Positions 42,388 to 50,760 of a stretch of 64,000 nt of DNA are shown here, one piece after another; within the stretch, counting starts at the first letter, position 1, and each line of letters opens with the position of its first letter. The position numbers and the translations under genes are program-made. Under the pieces are notes generated by a model that saw only the letters and a list, made by a program, of their open reading frames with translations, was not told where the DNA came from and made no database searches. Origin of the DNA: Sinorhizobium chiapasense (GTDB lineage: Bacteria; Pseudomonadota; Alphaproteobacteria; Rhizobiales; Rhizobiaceae); assembly GCF_036488675.1 (NCBI RefSeq), contig NZ_CP133148.1:2852001-2916000 (forward strand). Reading direction: 5' to 3'.

Positions 42388-42428
42388 TAGATCATTTCAC
42401 TGTTTCAAAGAAACAGTGAAATGATCTA
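42388..42428. repeat. Perfect 19-base hairpin
   Basis: TAGATCATTTCACTGTTTC (42388-42406) pairs without mismatch with 42410-42428 around an AAA loop. It is AT-rich, unlike its surroundings, and has no T run. It is part of the same mosaic of repeats. Confidence 0.8.
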
Positions 42429-42440
42429 GCACTTTTATTC

Positions 42441-42486
42441 TAGAGCATCTTATCCGCTTTCAGTGATTCCACTTGAGGATGCTCTA
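42441..42486. repeat. Nine-base inverted repeat closing the mosaic
   Basis: TAGAGCATC (42441-42449) and GATGCTCTA (42478-42486) enclose CTTTCAGTGATTCCACTTG. Together with the preceding two elements this makes more than 200 bases of stacked palindromes between two convergent genes. Confidence 0.75.
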
Positions 42487-42541
42487 GGCTGCGCCGACGA
42501 CACAAGCAATTGCGCTCCGTGTTCACGGCGTTTCGGGTCGT

Positions 42542-43102
42542 TCACCGCTTCTGATACGAGTGAAAAATGTAATCCTTTGCCTCCACGGCGGTATGGCACG
42601 CGTGCCCGCAATCGGAGCCTGTCCCATCGGGAGTGAACGTATTGGATGCACCGTCGTAGTTGAAGTTGGCGTATCCCCATCCGCCGCTGTCCGGAAATCT
42701 CTTGCTGTCCTTCGCAATGAAAGCAACATTCCTCAGGGCGTTCGGCACATTCACGGAAAAGGGTGATTCCGCATCCTTTTTCGTTGTCCACTGGATCTTC
42801 GCAATCTTTGAGCCGTCGGGGAATTTTGTCCCGTTGCCGGGTACGCCGTTTCGATAAGCCTCGATCATCGCCGGATTGGCCATGATTACGTTGAGCACTG
42901 AACCAGCCTCGCCGTTCATAGCCGGTTCGGTAGGGTCGACCATAGCGACGGAGACGACCTCCCAGCTTTCGTATCCCCTGAAGTCAGAGAATGCGAGCCC
43001 GTCCGGCACTTGCACGGTGTATTTGTCTTGTGCGGCTGCGATCATGCCGCCTAAAGCGGCGAGCCCTCCCGCAACAATCATCAAGAATGGAATTTTCGTC
43101 AT
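42542..43102 (-). CDS. Cytochrome P460-family heme protein
   Basis: This 186-residue protein has an N-terminal signal peptide (MTKIPFLMIVAGGLAALGGM) and a P460-type beta core, with FRGYESWEVVSVAMVD, WTTKKDAESPFSVNVP and the heme motif near the C-terminus. The motif is C165-G-H-A-C169-H170, a CXXXCH rather than the usual CXXCH. Members oxidise hydroxylamine or bind NO in ammonia oxidisers; the role in rhizobia is unknown. GGGGGG lies 9 bases before the ATG at 43102. The gene is alone and would need periplasmic cytochrome c maturation. Confidence 0.82.
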   Translation of the reverse strand: MTKIPFLMIVAGGLAALGGMIAAAQDKYTVQVPDGLAFSDFRGYESWEVVSVAMVDPTEPAMNGEAGSVLNVIMANPAMIEAYRNGVPGNGTKFPDGSKIAKIQWTTKKDAESPFSVNVPNALRNVAFIAKDSKRFPDSGGWGYANFNYDGASNTFTPDGTGSDCGHACHTAVEAKDYIFHSYQKR

Positions 43103-43279
43103 GATGATTCCCCCCAAGAGATTGCAAGCAGACTCGGTGACATTCCTTCAAACCACGCCGATGCGGCGAGCGCGACTGAACGACAACACGGCGCAGCCCC
43201 CTGCGCCGTGTCATACACGCACGGCCAAGCCTCGGTAGCGCCGGTTCGGCGTACGCTTGCCAAGGCTCGGCCGGGGATC

Positions 43280-43753
43280 TTAACCGGACGGGTGGCTGAA
43301 GCGGGCGACCTGCGCATCCTTCATCAGGCTGCGGAAATTTGGTCCGCTAACGTGGACCAGTGTCCTGTGGTCACCGCCTTCGAAATAGACGTCGCTGACG
43401 TTGCCGAGACTTTCGTCAAGGACCACCGGCACATTGTAGGCCGATCCGATGGGCGGCACCGCACCGGTGTCGCAATCGGCGAAAAGCGTGCTGACTTCCT
43501 CCTCCGAGGCAAGGCCAAGGCGCCTGTTCATCACGTCCTGCAATGTGGAGAGCTCGATCCGATGCGTGCTCGGAACAACGGCGAGAAAGTAACCCATTTC
43601 GTGATGCACGACCACGGATTTGGCCAGCCTGCTGCCCGGAACATGCGCCGCCTGCGCCGACTGGCTGGTGGTTGCCGTGCGGTGATGAGCGACGGTGTCG
43701 TAGGCCACACCCTCGCCTTCGATATAGTCCTGAAGTTTCCTTGCGATCGTCAT
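43280..43753 (-). CDS. YbaK/EbsC-family aminoacyl-tRNA deacylase-like protein
   Basis: This 157-residue protein is a YbaK-type domain: LAKSVVVHHEMGYFLAVVP and the loop PPIGSAYNVPVVLDESL are characteristic, and TLVHVSGPNF closes the fold. The family hydrolyses mischarged aminoacyl-tRNA such as Cys-tRNA(Pro) or Ala-tRNA(Pro). Some members in rhizobia lie beside stress genes without a clear role. The ATG at 43753 is the family start; the much longer upstream frame overlaps the neighbouring gene and is rejected. Confidence 0.85.
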   Translation of the reverse strand: MTIARKLQDYIEGEGVAYDTVAHHRTATTSQSAQAAHVPGSRLAKSVVVHHEMGYFLAVVPSTHRIELSTLQDVMNRRLGLASEEEVSTLFADCDTGAVPPIGSAYNVPVVLDESLGNVSDVYFEGGDHRTLVHVSGPNFRSLMKDAQVARFSHPSG

Positions 43754-43991
43754 CGTAGGCACCCTTGATGTTGCATAGTGACGTATCAGGGGAAACATTT
43801 TCCTCTCATCACCTGCGAAGTCAACGGCGAATGGCAGGTGGTAGCAGCGGGATGGGAGACTGCGCGGGTCACAAGAAGAGGCCGGCGGCCGCTTTGCGCA
43901 GCCGCCGACCTCCAGATATTTGACACCACGCAATTCCGGACGGAAAGCCGCTACACACTTTCCTGAATTGCTCTTGCAATTCGGCCGATCG

Positions 43992-44834
43992 TCAGGCGGA
44001 CGCACTCTCCTTCGGAAAGTCCGTCGATACTGCGAGCTCCCGCCAGGCGGCGAGTTCGCCGGCGACATGGGCATTCTTGGCTTCGATCGCGGCGACCGTG
44101 TCGCTGCCGAAGGGCATGCGCAGCGGCGGGTTGTCGGCATGGGCCAGTTGGACCATGGCTTTTGCGAACCGCGCCGGATCGCCCGGCTGGGCATGGTTTG
44201 CGGTCTTGGCGAATTCACGCATGGCGCCGACGGTCTCGCTGTAGTCCGAGATCGACAGCGGGCTCACCGCCAGCGACTGCCCGTCCAGGAAGTCGGTACG
44301 GAAGAACCCCGGCTCGACCACCGTCGCCTTGATGCCGAGCGGCGCCAATTCCTGCGCAAGTGACTCGGTCAATCCCTCGATCGCGAATTTGGTGGAACCG
44401 TAGACGCCCCAGCCGGTAAAGGCCGAATAACCGCCGACCGACGAAATGTTGATGATGTGGCCCGAACGCTGGCGCCGCATTTGCGGAAGAACGGCACGGG
44501 TGACGGCGAGGACGCCGAAAACGTTGGTGCGATAGATCTTTTCGATTTCCTCCGCCGTCGCTTCTTCAACGGCCCCGAGCAGGCCGTAACCGGCGTTGTT
44601 GAGCAGGACGTCGATCCGGCCGAAGCGCTCCACCGCCGCCGCGGCTGCCGCCAGGGCCTGTTCCTCATTGGTGACGTCGAGCGCCACCTTCAGGAGATTT
44701 TCGTGTTGGCCGAGGGCATCGAGGGATTCGACGCGGCGTGCTGTGGCGACCACCGCATCTCCGGCACTAAGTGCCTCCTTCGTGATCAGCGCGCCAAAGC
44801 CGCGGGAGGCACCTGTGATGAACCAGATACGCAT
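43992..44834 (-). CDS. Short-chain dehydrogenase/reductase (first of a tandem pair)
   Basis: This 280-residue classical SDR has the NADP-binding TGASRGFG (7-14), NNAG, the catalytic SSVGG segment and the YGSTK tetrad (Tyr-x-x-x-Lys). The C-terminal part (PGFFRTDFLDGQSL) is that of the group near carbonyl or 3-oxoacyl reductases. Substrate unknown. It is 48 bases downstream of a related SDR gene, and the two share order and motifs, so they look like a tandem duplication. Both are divergent from a LysR regulator. Confidence 0.88.
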   Translation of the reverse strand: MRIWFITGASRGFGALITKEALSAGDAVVATARRVESLDALGQHENLLKVALDVTNEEQALAAAAAAVERFGRIDVLLNNAGYGLLGAVEEATAEEIEKIYRTNVFGVLAVTRAVLPQMRRQRSGHIINISSVGGYSAFTGWGVYGSTKFAIEGLTESLAQELAPLGIKATVVEPGFFRTDFLDGQSLAVSPLSISDYSETVGAMREFAKTANHAQPGDPARFAKAMVQLAHADNPPLRMPFGSDTVAAIEAKNAHVAGELAAWRELAVSTDFPKESASA

Positions 44835-44882
44835 GAGAAAGTCCTTTCCTTGAGTTGAGTTGGAATTCTGTTCGAGTTTCGA

Positions 44883-45728
44883 TCAGTTCGAATTGGCGGC
44901 CGGGAAATCGGCCCCTTCGCTCACTTCTGCCCAGGCGTCGAAATCCTTGCGCAAAGCATCGAGCTTCGCCCGAGCACCGGCCAGAGCCTCCCGGCCGAGC
45001 AGCAGTCGCAGCGGCGGTTCGGCGGCATTGACGGCCATGACGATCGCGCGCGCGGCCCGTTCCGGATCGCCGGGTTGCTTGCCGCTGTACCCCCTGATCC
45101 TGCGCCAGACGGCACCCGCCGTGTCCTCGTAGTCGTTGATCGAGACGGTGGCCTCCCCTGCGGAACGTCCCGCCCAATCGGTTCGGAAGGGACCGGGCTC
45201 GACAATGAGCACCTTGATGCCAAGAGGCTCGGTCTCCTTCGACAGCCCCTCGGACAAAGCCTCGACGGCGAACTTGGAGGCCGCGTAGAAACTCAGCGAC
45301 GGAACCGACCGCAGGCCGCCGACCGACGAAATGTTGACGATCGTGCCCGAGCGTCGCCGGCGCATGCCGGGCAGGACCGCACGCGTCATGTTGGCGAGGC
45401 CCCAGACATTGACCTCGAACATGGCGCGGACCGCATCCATGTCGCTCTCCTCGAAGGCGCCGAAATAACCGACACCGGCATTGTTGACGAGAACGTCGAT
45501 GTGGCCGAAGCGCTGCTCGGCGGCGATTGTGGCCCGGGCAATGTCGTCCGCCTTCGTCACGTCGAGCGCGAGAGCAAGCGTGCGGTCCGGCGCGATGGCC
45601 GACAGATCGGCAACCTGCGCCGGATCGCGAGCCGTGACGACGACATTGTTGCCGAGCGCGATGACGTGCTGTGCGAGCGCGCGGCCGAAGCCGGTCGAGC
45701 AGCCTGTGATGAACCATGTCTGTGCCAT
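44883..45728 (-). CDS. Short-chain dehydrogenase/reductase (second of the tandem pair)
   Basis: This 281-residue SDR is a paralogue of the following gene: TGCSTGFG at the cofactor site, NNAGVGYFG, SSVGGLRSVPSLSFYAASK with the catalytic Ser, Tyr and Lys, and EPGPFRTDWAG. The ATG at 45728 is fixed by AAGGAG about 7 bases upstream; the longer frame to 45800 is rejected. It is the promoter-proximal gene of the pair and lies 145 bases from the divergent LysR start, so the LysR protein most likely controls both. Substrate unknown. Confidence 0.88.
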   Translation of the reverse strand: MAQTWFITGCSTGFGRALAQHVIALGNNVVVTARDPAQVADLSAIAPDRTLALALDVTKADDIARATIAAEQRFGHIDVLVNNAGVGYFGAFEESDMDAVRAMFEVNVWGLANMTRAVLPGMRRRRSGTIVNISSVGGLRSVPSLSFYAASKFAVEALSEGLSKETEPLGIKVLIVEPGPFRTDWAGRSAGEATVSINDYEDTAGAVWRRIRGYSGKQPGDPERAARAIVMAVNAAEPPLRLLLGREALAGARAKLDALRKDFDAWAEVSEGADFPAANSN

Positions 45729-45873
45729 TGCGAACTCCTTCCCTGATCGGATGAGCATGAAATCCTTCGAGGCCGGGGCTGACTGACCCCCTGGCGACAA
45801 GGGGAGAATGGCGCAATTCGATTTAGCTGATTAGGATAATAATTCTCTCAACAATGCTGAGCGAGATTCATCT

Positions 45874-46758
45874 ATGCGCGCAACCGACCTGTCAGAACTT
45901 GCAGCCTTCGACGCCGTCGCCCGGCACCGAAGCTTCCGGAAGGCCGCTGAGGAACGTGGGGTCACCGCCTCGGCGATCAGCCATGCCGTCAGCAACCTGG
46001 AGGAGCGGGTCGGGCTCCGCCTGCTCAATCGCACGACCCGCAGCGTTTCGCTGACCGACGCCGGCACCATGCTGCAGGCGCAGCTCACCCCGGCCTTCGG
46101 TGAGATCGGTTCGGCGCTCGATGCGCTAAACAGGTTTCGCGACACGCCATTCGGCAAGGTGCGCATCAATGTCCCGAATTCAATTGCCCCTTTCATCCTG
46201 GGGCGGGTGATGGGGCCGCTCATCCGGAACAATCCCAATCTGCAACTCGAGATCTCGGCGACCGACCGGCTGGTGGACATCGTCGAGGAGGGTTTCGACG
46301 CCGGCATTCGCCTCGGCGAGAGCCTTCGGGAAGGTATGGTGGCGGTGAAAGTCAAGCCCCGGCTGCGCTTCGCGGTCGTGGGCGCACCGGACTATTTCCG
46401 GGAGCGGACCATCCCGCAGACCCCGCATGAACTGAAGGACCATGTCTGCGTCCAGAACATGTATCCGAGCGGTGTGCGCTACGCCTGGGAATTCGAACGG
46501 CGCGGCGAGGCTGTCGCCTTCCACCCGACCGGACCGGTCGCGCTCGATGACCAGGAGCTCATGGTCCAAGTGGCGCTCTCCGGCGTCGCACTCGCCTATG
46601 TCTGGGAAAACCGCGCGCAACGCGAGATCATCGACGGCAGACTGATCCGCTGCCTCGATGAGTGGTGCCCGCCGGAGGACTGGTTCTACCTCTACTATCC
46701 GAGCCGCCGGAACATTTCGGCCGGATTGCGCGCCGTGATCGAAGCGATGCGGGTGTGA
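45874..46758 (+). CDS. LysR-family transcriptional regulator
   Basis: This 294-residue LysR protein begins MRATDLSELAAFDAVARHRS, with the HTH SFRKAAEERGVTASAISHAV. The effector domain contains VRINVPNSIAPFILGRVMGP, VGAPDYFRERTIPQTPHEL and PTGPVALDDQELMVQVALSG, as in the DsdC/PecT-like group. It is divergent from the tandem SDR genes and probably activates them in response to their substrate. An AT-rich stretch at 45818-45850 lies in the intergenic region where an operator is expected, but no clean palindrome is seen. Confidence 0.9.
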   Translation: MRATDLSELAAFDAVARHRSFRKAAEERGVTASAISHAVSNLEERVGLRLLNRTTRSVSLTDAGTMLQAQLTPAFGEIGSALDALNRFRDTPFGKVRINVPNSIAPFILGRVMGPLIRNNPNLQLEISATDRLVDIVEEGFDAGIRLGESLREGMVAVKVKPRLRFAVVGAPDYFRERTIPQTPHELKDHVCVQNMYPSGVRYAWEFERRGEAVAFHPTGPVALDDQELMVQVALSGVALAYVWENRAQREIIDGRLIRCLDEWCPPEDWFYLYYPSRRNISAGLRAVIEAMRV

Positions 46759-46791
46759 TGGGGTACGGCCCGGCGCAATGTTCCATTGGCC

Positions 46792-47736
46792 TCAATCCCG
46801 CGGATGCTTCGCCGCATAGCTTCTGAGATACTTCATGCCCGTATCACACATGATTGTGACGACAGTCGCATTGGCTCCGAGCCGCGCGGCCAGTCGAAGG
46901 GCGCCGATGACGTTCGCCCCTGTGGACGTGCCGGCAAAAAGGCCCTCTTCGCGGGCGAGCCGCATCGCCATGGCGGTTGCGTCTTCCGTCGAAACCCTCT
47001 CGATATGATCCGTCACCTCCTGGTGCCAAAGCGGCACGACGAACCCGGCGCCCACGCCGTCGATCTTGTGCGCGCCAGGCTCGCCTCCCGACAGGACCGG
47101 TGATTCAGATGGTTCCACGGCAACGAGCCGAACCCGGCCGTTGCGGCGACGTAAGCCCTCGCCGATACCCCGAAGGGAGGCAGCGGTCCCCACGCTCTGG
47201 ACGAACCCGTCGATGCGCCCCGCTGTCTGCAGCCAGATTTCCTCCGCCATGGCGTGATAGGCGCCGATCTGGTCTTCGTTCTTCATCTGGTCGGTCCAAT
47301 AGGCGCCGGCCTTGAGCGCAACGACGCGCGCGGCCTCGATCATGTCCCGTGTCAGCTTCCCGGTCATCCGGCCCTCGTCACTGCGCACGATCTCAAGCTC
47401 GGCGCCGAGAATCTTCATGTGGTCGAGCTTCTCTTGGGCAAACGCATCGGACGTCACGATATGAAGCGGATGCCCCTTCACGGCGCAGATGAACGCCAGC
47501 GACACACCCGTGCTGCCACCGGTATATTCGACGATCGCCCCGCCCGGCGTGAGGCGCCCGTCCGCCTCTGCCGCCTCGATCATGGCGAGCGCCATGCGGT
47601 CCTTCATGCTGCCGGTGGGGTTCTCGCTTTCGAGCTTCAGCAGGATGCGCGCGCCATTCTCGGGCACGACCTTGCGGAGGGCGAGCAGGGAAGTGTTGCC
47701 GATGCAATCCAGAATGTTCCCGCGAAGCTTCTTCAT
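46792..47736 (-). CDS. Cysteine-synthase-family PLP enzyme
   Basis: This 314-residue fold-type II PLP enzyme has the Schiff-base Lys45 in NPTGSMKDRMA, the phosphate or substrate loop EYTGGSTGVS, QSVGTAASLRGIGEGL for PLP phosphate, and GTSTGANVIGALRLA. It is close to cysteine synthase (O-acetylserine sulfhydrylase) and cystathionine beta-synthase cores. A variant acting on another amino acid is possible, because the canonical loop T-S-G-N-T-G reads T-G-G-S-T-G here. Its start overlaps the DUF488 stop by four bases (ATGA). Confidence 0.85.
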   Translation of the reverse strand: MKKLRGNILDCIGNTSLLALRKVVPENGARILLKLESENPTGSMKDRMALAMIEAAEADGRLTPGGAIVEYTGGSTGVSLAFICAVKGHPLHIVTSDAFAQEKLDHMKILGAELEIVRSDEGRMTGKLTRDMIEAARVVALKAGAYWTDQMKNEDQIGAYHAMAEEIWLQTAGRIDGFVQSVGTAASLRGIGEGLRRRNGRVRLVAVEPSESPVLSGGEPGAHKIDGVGAGFVVPLWHQEVTDHIERVSTEDATAMAMRLAREEGLFAGTSTGANVIGALRLAARLGANATVVTIMCDTGMKYLRSYAAKHPRD

Positions 47737-48110
47737 GGCGACCGGTCACCGCCCCCATGGCGCTGAAGCCATGTCTTCAGCGCCACAGCATTGTTCCTCT
47801 CGACGTCGCGCGCGGCGTAGAGCAATGTCACGGGCCCCTCCGCCAGCCGCTCGAGAAGTTCCTTGACCGCCGCCTGCGCTCCCGCTTCCTTCAATTCCGC
47901 CGCATAGGCCGCGCAGAACTCGTCCCATGCAGCCGGCATTCCATGAAAGCGTTTGCGCAAGGCATCGCTCGGCGCGATGTCCTTCAACCAGAGGTCGACC
48001 CCGGCCTTGTCCTTGGCAATGCCGCGCGGCCAAAGCCGATCGACGAGGATGCGCGTGCCGTCGCCTGCCTCCTGCGCCTCGTACACACGCTTCAATTTCA
48101 GCGAGGTCAT
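47733..48110 (-). CDS. DUF488 family protein (YeaO-like)
   Basis: This 125-residue protein is of the DUF488/YeaO group: VDRLWPRGIAKDKAGVDLWL, the FHGMPAAWDEFCAAYAAEL helix and TLLYAARDVERNNAVAL. The function is unknown; family members are small cytoplasmic proteins often linked to stress or sulfur genes. It is co-transcribed with the PLP enzyme (four-base overlap) and divergent from a MarR gene, with palindromes in the gap that may control it. No Shine-Dalgarno sequence is evident. Confidence 0.85.
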   Translation of the reverse strand: MTSLKLKRVYEAQEAGDGTRILVDRLWPRGIAKDKAGVDLWLKDIAPSDALRKRFHGMPAAWDEFCAAYAAELKEAGAQAAVKELLERLAEGPVTLLYAARDVERNNAVALKTWLQRHGGGDRSP

Positions 48111-48124
48111 AGGAAAAACTTTCC

Positions 48125-48154
48125 ATGTATCTACATACTATGTATATGCATACA
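48125..48154. promoter_or_regulatory. Tandem palindromes, candidate MarR operators
   Basis: ATGTA-TC-TACAT (48125-48136) and TGTAT-ATGC-ATACA (48141-48154) sit side by side in the short divergent gap between DUF488 and MarR. The spacing is about 17 bases centre to centre. They overlap two possible upstream start codons of the MarR frame. Confidence 0.65.
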
Positions 48155-48157
48155 ATC

Positions 48158-48619
48158 ATGCGAAAGACGAAGCAACCGCCAAAGACGCTGCGCAGCGATG
48201 CCAGTACCCTGGTAGACATCTGCGCCGGCCTGAACAGCCGGCTCGCCGCCCGGCGCATCACCCAATTCATGGACCGCGAAATGGCGGGATGCGGGCTCAC
48301 GGTTGCGCAACTCGGCCTGATGGCCCAGATCGCGGCGGCATCCGACGACACCCTCGGCGCACTGGCGCGCCGAAGCGGGCTTGAACAATCCACCCTGTCG
48401 CGCAATCTGCGTACGCTCGAGAGCGAGGGCTTGATCGAGATCGCCGTGGTCGAGGCCGATTTGCGCCGCCGGGCCGTGTGGCTGACAGAGGCCGGCGCTC
48501 AACGGTTGGAGGCGGCGATCCCGGTCTGGCGCGACGCCCATGCGAAACTGGCGGCATGCCTCTCCCCCGACCTCGCCCGCCGTCTGGCGGAAGAGACGGA
48601 GGTCTTAGTCAGGGTTTGA
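48158..48619 (+). CDS. MarR-family transcriptional regulator
   Basis: This 153-residue protein has the MarR winged helix in the middle (LGALARRSGLEQSTLSRNL, wing EGLIEIAVVEADLRRRAVWL). The frame is open from ATG 48125, but that start and ATG 48143 fall inside palindromes that look like operators, so ATG 48158 (MRKTKQPP) is preferred, although it has no evident ribosome site. It probably represses itself and the divergent DUF488/PLP enzyme pair. Its last 15 bases overlap the end of the convergent GNAT pseudogene. Confidence 0.85.
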   Translation: MRKTKQPPKTLRSDASTLVDICAGLNSRLAARRITQFMDREMAGCGLTVAQLGLMAQIAAASDDTLGALARRSGLEQSTLSRNLRTLESEGLIEIAVVEADLRRRAVWLTEAGAQRLEAAIPVWRDAHAKLAACLSPDLARRLAEETEVLVRV

Positions 48620-49137
48620 GCGGGGCGCCTCGAGCTCGCGCTCCATGAAGACGATATGGGGCATGAGCTCGTCCGGATATTGATGGTAGGGAGGACAGTC
48701 GCGGAACCCAAGCGACTTGTACAAGGCGATCGCCTCCGTCAATCGGCCGGCCGTGCGAGCCGCATCAGCGCGTAACCCTCGGCGCTCGCCGCAACCATGA
48801 TCGCCTCGCCGAGGCGCCTGCCGATGCCATGTCCCTGGAAGCGCGCGGGAACGAACAGCCGCTTCATTTCGCAAATCTCGTCGGACAGCCTGCGGTAGGC
48901 GCAGGCGCCGTGGGTCTGGTCGCCGATCGTAGCAAGAAGGGTTTTGCCGTTTGGCGGCCCGTATGCGGCGGGCAGGTTCTTTAGTTCCGTATCGAGCGCC
49001 TGATGACCGAAGGCGGCGTCCACGAACCAGCGGTCGTCTGCATAGCGGGCACGGCACCAGTCCGTATACTCCAGGATCAGCGCGCCAAAGGCGCGATAAT
49101 CGTCGGCCGACACTGCGGTGCGGATGGTTAGCTGCAT
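48605..49137 (-). pseudogene. GNAT N-acetyltransferase, frameshifted
   Basis: The N-terminal two thirds are read from ATG 49137 (MQLTIRTAVSADDYRAFGAL) to residue 127, with the acetyl-CoA motif RFQGHGIGRRLGEAIM. The frame then breaks: GYALMRL is followed by ARPAD and a stop at 48739. The neighbouring frame continues with GRLTEAIALYKSLGFRDCPP, the expected GNAT end, to a stop at 48605. Inserting one base between 48755 and 48756 (restoring a GAC codon) rejoins the two parts. This is either a recent one-base deletion or a sequencing error. The enzyme would otherwise have about 177 residues. Confidence 0.85.
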
Positions 49138-49181
49138 GGTTGCGTTCCCAAAGCCCCTGGATGCGGCGCGTATTATGAACC

Positions 49182-50615
49182 TTAAGCCGAGGGACGGCCC
49201 CCGCCCTCCCGAAGCACCGCCCGCCAGGCAGCCATGATCGCGTCTGCCGCAACATTGCCGGCAAGATCATCGGTCAGCCATGAGATCACCGATACCCGCA
49301 TCACCTTGCGGCCGCGCCAGATCGCGCCGCCGCAGAAACAGACACCGTCGGCTTGTACCCGCTCGATCGTCCCCTGCGTGAGCCGGTCGGCCTCGTCGTC
49401 CGGGTAAGTCATGCCGAACCGCACGAGAAACTGATTGAGCACGACGTCGTTGAGCACCGCCACCCCTTCTTCCGGCCTCAGCCTTTCGGCCATGGCATGG
49501 GCGATCCGGCAGTGACGTTCGACCATGGTAGCGATCCCGTCGCGCCCGAGATGCTTGATCATCGCCCAGGTGGCGAAGCCGCGGGCACGACGCGACAATT
49601 CCGGGACGAAATGGCTCGGGTCGCGCTCGCCCTCGAAGCTCGGCGGCAGGAAGCTTGCCGCGATCGTCATTGCACGGCGATGCGCCTCTTCGTCGCGAAC
49701 GATGGCGTAGCCGCAGTCATAGGGCGTCTGCAGCCATTTGTGGCCGTCGGTCGCCCAGGAATCGGCGTCGTCGATGCCCTTGGCGAGCCCGCTCCTCTGT
49801 GGGCAGGCGCGTGCCCAGAGACCAAACGCGCCGTCGACATGAACCCAGGCGCCTATGCCCCTGGCGATTGGGATGATGTCTTCGAAATCGTCGAACGCGC
49901 CGGTGTTGATCTGCCCAGCCTGAAGGATGGCGATGCAGGGGCCGGAGACGTTGCCAGCCGCCTCGGCGAAATCGGACACGAGAATGCGGCCGGCATCATC
50001 GGTCTTCACGCGGACGACCCGGTCGTGCCCGAGCCCGAGAAACTGCAGAGCGGAGAAAACCGTCGCGTGAGCGTCATCGCCGATCAGAACCGTGATCGGC
50101 GGTGCGCCGAACAGGCCCTGCACCTCGACGTCCCAGCCGACCTTCCGCAAGACATCGCCGCGTGCTGCGGCGAGGCATACAAAGTTGGCCCCCGTCGCCC
50201 CGGTAACGAAACCGACGGAACTCTCTCTCGGCAGATCGAGAAGATCGAGCAGCCAGTTGCCCGCGACGGCCTCGGCCGCCGCTGCCGCGGGCGTTGCATG
50301 ATGATTGCCGGTGTTTTGGCCCCAGGCGCTCGTCAGCCAGTCGGCCGCGACGCCTACAGGATGAGACCCGCCAATGACCCAGCCGAAGAAGCGCGGGCCT
50401 GTCATCGCGCGAAGTCCGGGCTCCGCCTTAGCCACAAGCTCCTCGATCACGCCAAGGCCAGCGTCCCCTTGCTCTGGCAGAGGTTCGCGAAATTCCTCAA
50501 GCGATGCTCGATAGGTAGCCCGCGGCCTCTGCAGGCCTTCTGACATGCTGTTGCGGAAGCGCACGGCATGTTCCGCCGCGCGCTGAAGCAGGTCGTCTAC
50601 CGATTCCTCCCCCAT
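49182..50615 (-). CDS. Pyridoxal-dependent group II decarboxylase family protein
   Basis: This 477-residue PLP enzyme is in the group II decarboxylase superfamily (aromatic-L-amino-acid and glutamate decarboxylases). It shows GNHHATPAAAAAEAVAGNWL, the phosphate-binding TGATGANFVCLAAAR, VHVDGAFGLWARA with the PLP Asp, and the Schiff-base Lys in TDGHKWLQTPYDCG. The substrate is unknown. GGAGG lies 5 bases before the ATG. It is 145 bases downstream of an FAD oxidoreductase gene with the same orientation, and a short operon is possible. Confidence 0.86.
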   Translation of the reverse strand: MGEESVDDLLQRAAEHAVRFRNSMSEGLQRPRATYRASLEEFREPLPEQGDAGLGVIEELVAKAEPGLRAMTGPRFFGWVIGGSHPVGVAADWLTSAWGQNTGNHHATPAAAAAEAVAGNWLLDLLDLPRESSVGFVTGATGANFVCLAAARGDVLRKVGWDVEVQGLFGAPPITVLIGDDAHATVFSALQFLGLGHDRVVRVKTDDAGRILVSDFAEAAGNVSGPCIAILQAGQINTGAFDDFEDIIPIARGIGAWVHVDGAFGLWARACPQRSGLAKGIDDADSWATDGHKWLQTPYDCGYAIVRDEEAHRRAMTIAASFLPPSFEGERDPSHFVPELSRRARGFATWAMIKHLGRDGIATMVERHCRIAHAMAERLRPEEGVAVLNDVVLNQFLVRFGMTYPDDEADRLTQGTIERVQADGVCFCGGAIWRGRKVMRVSVISWLTDDLAGNVAADAIMAAWRAVLREGGGRPSA

Positions 50616-50760
50616 GTCCCCCTCCCCGCCAAGGCGCTGGCCCTCGCCAGCGACAACGACAACTCCTTACGCCTCCATTCGACCTCACGACATGCGACCG
50701 GCCATACGCGTTATTCCGTGCATGGCCGGATCTTGGCGGTGGGAGGCGGCTCCTGCGGGC

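Noticed and set aside
42264..42486. CRISPR array or integron-type attC site
   Set aside because: The elements are different palindromes, not equal repeats with spacers, and no cas or integrase gene is near.
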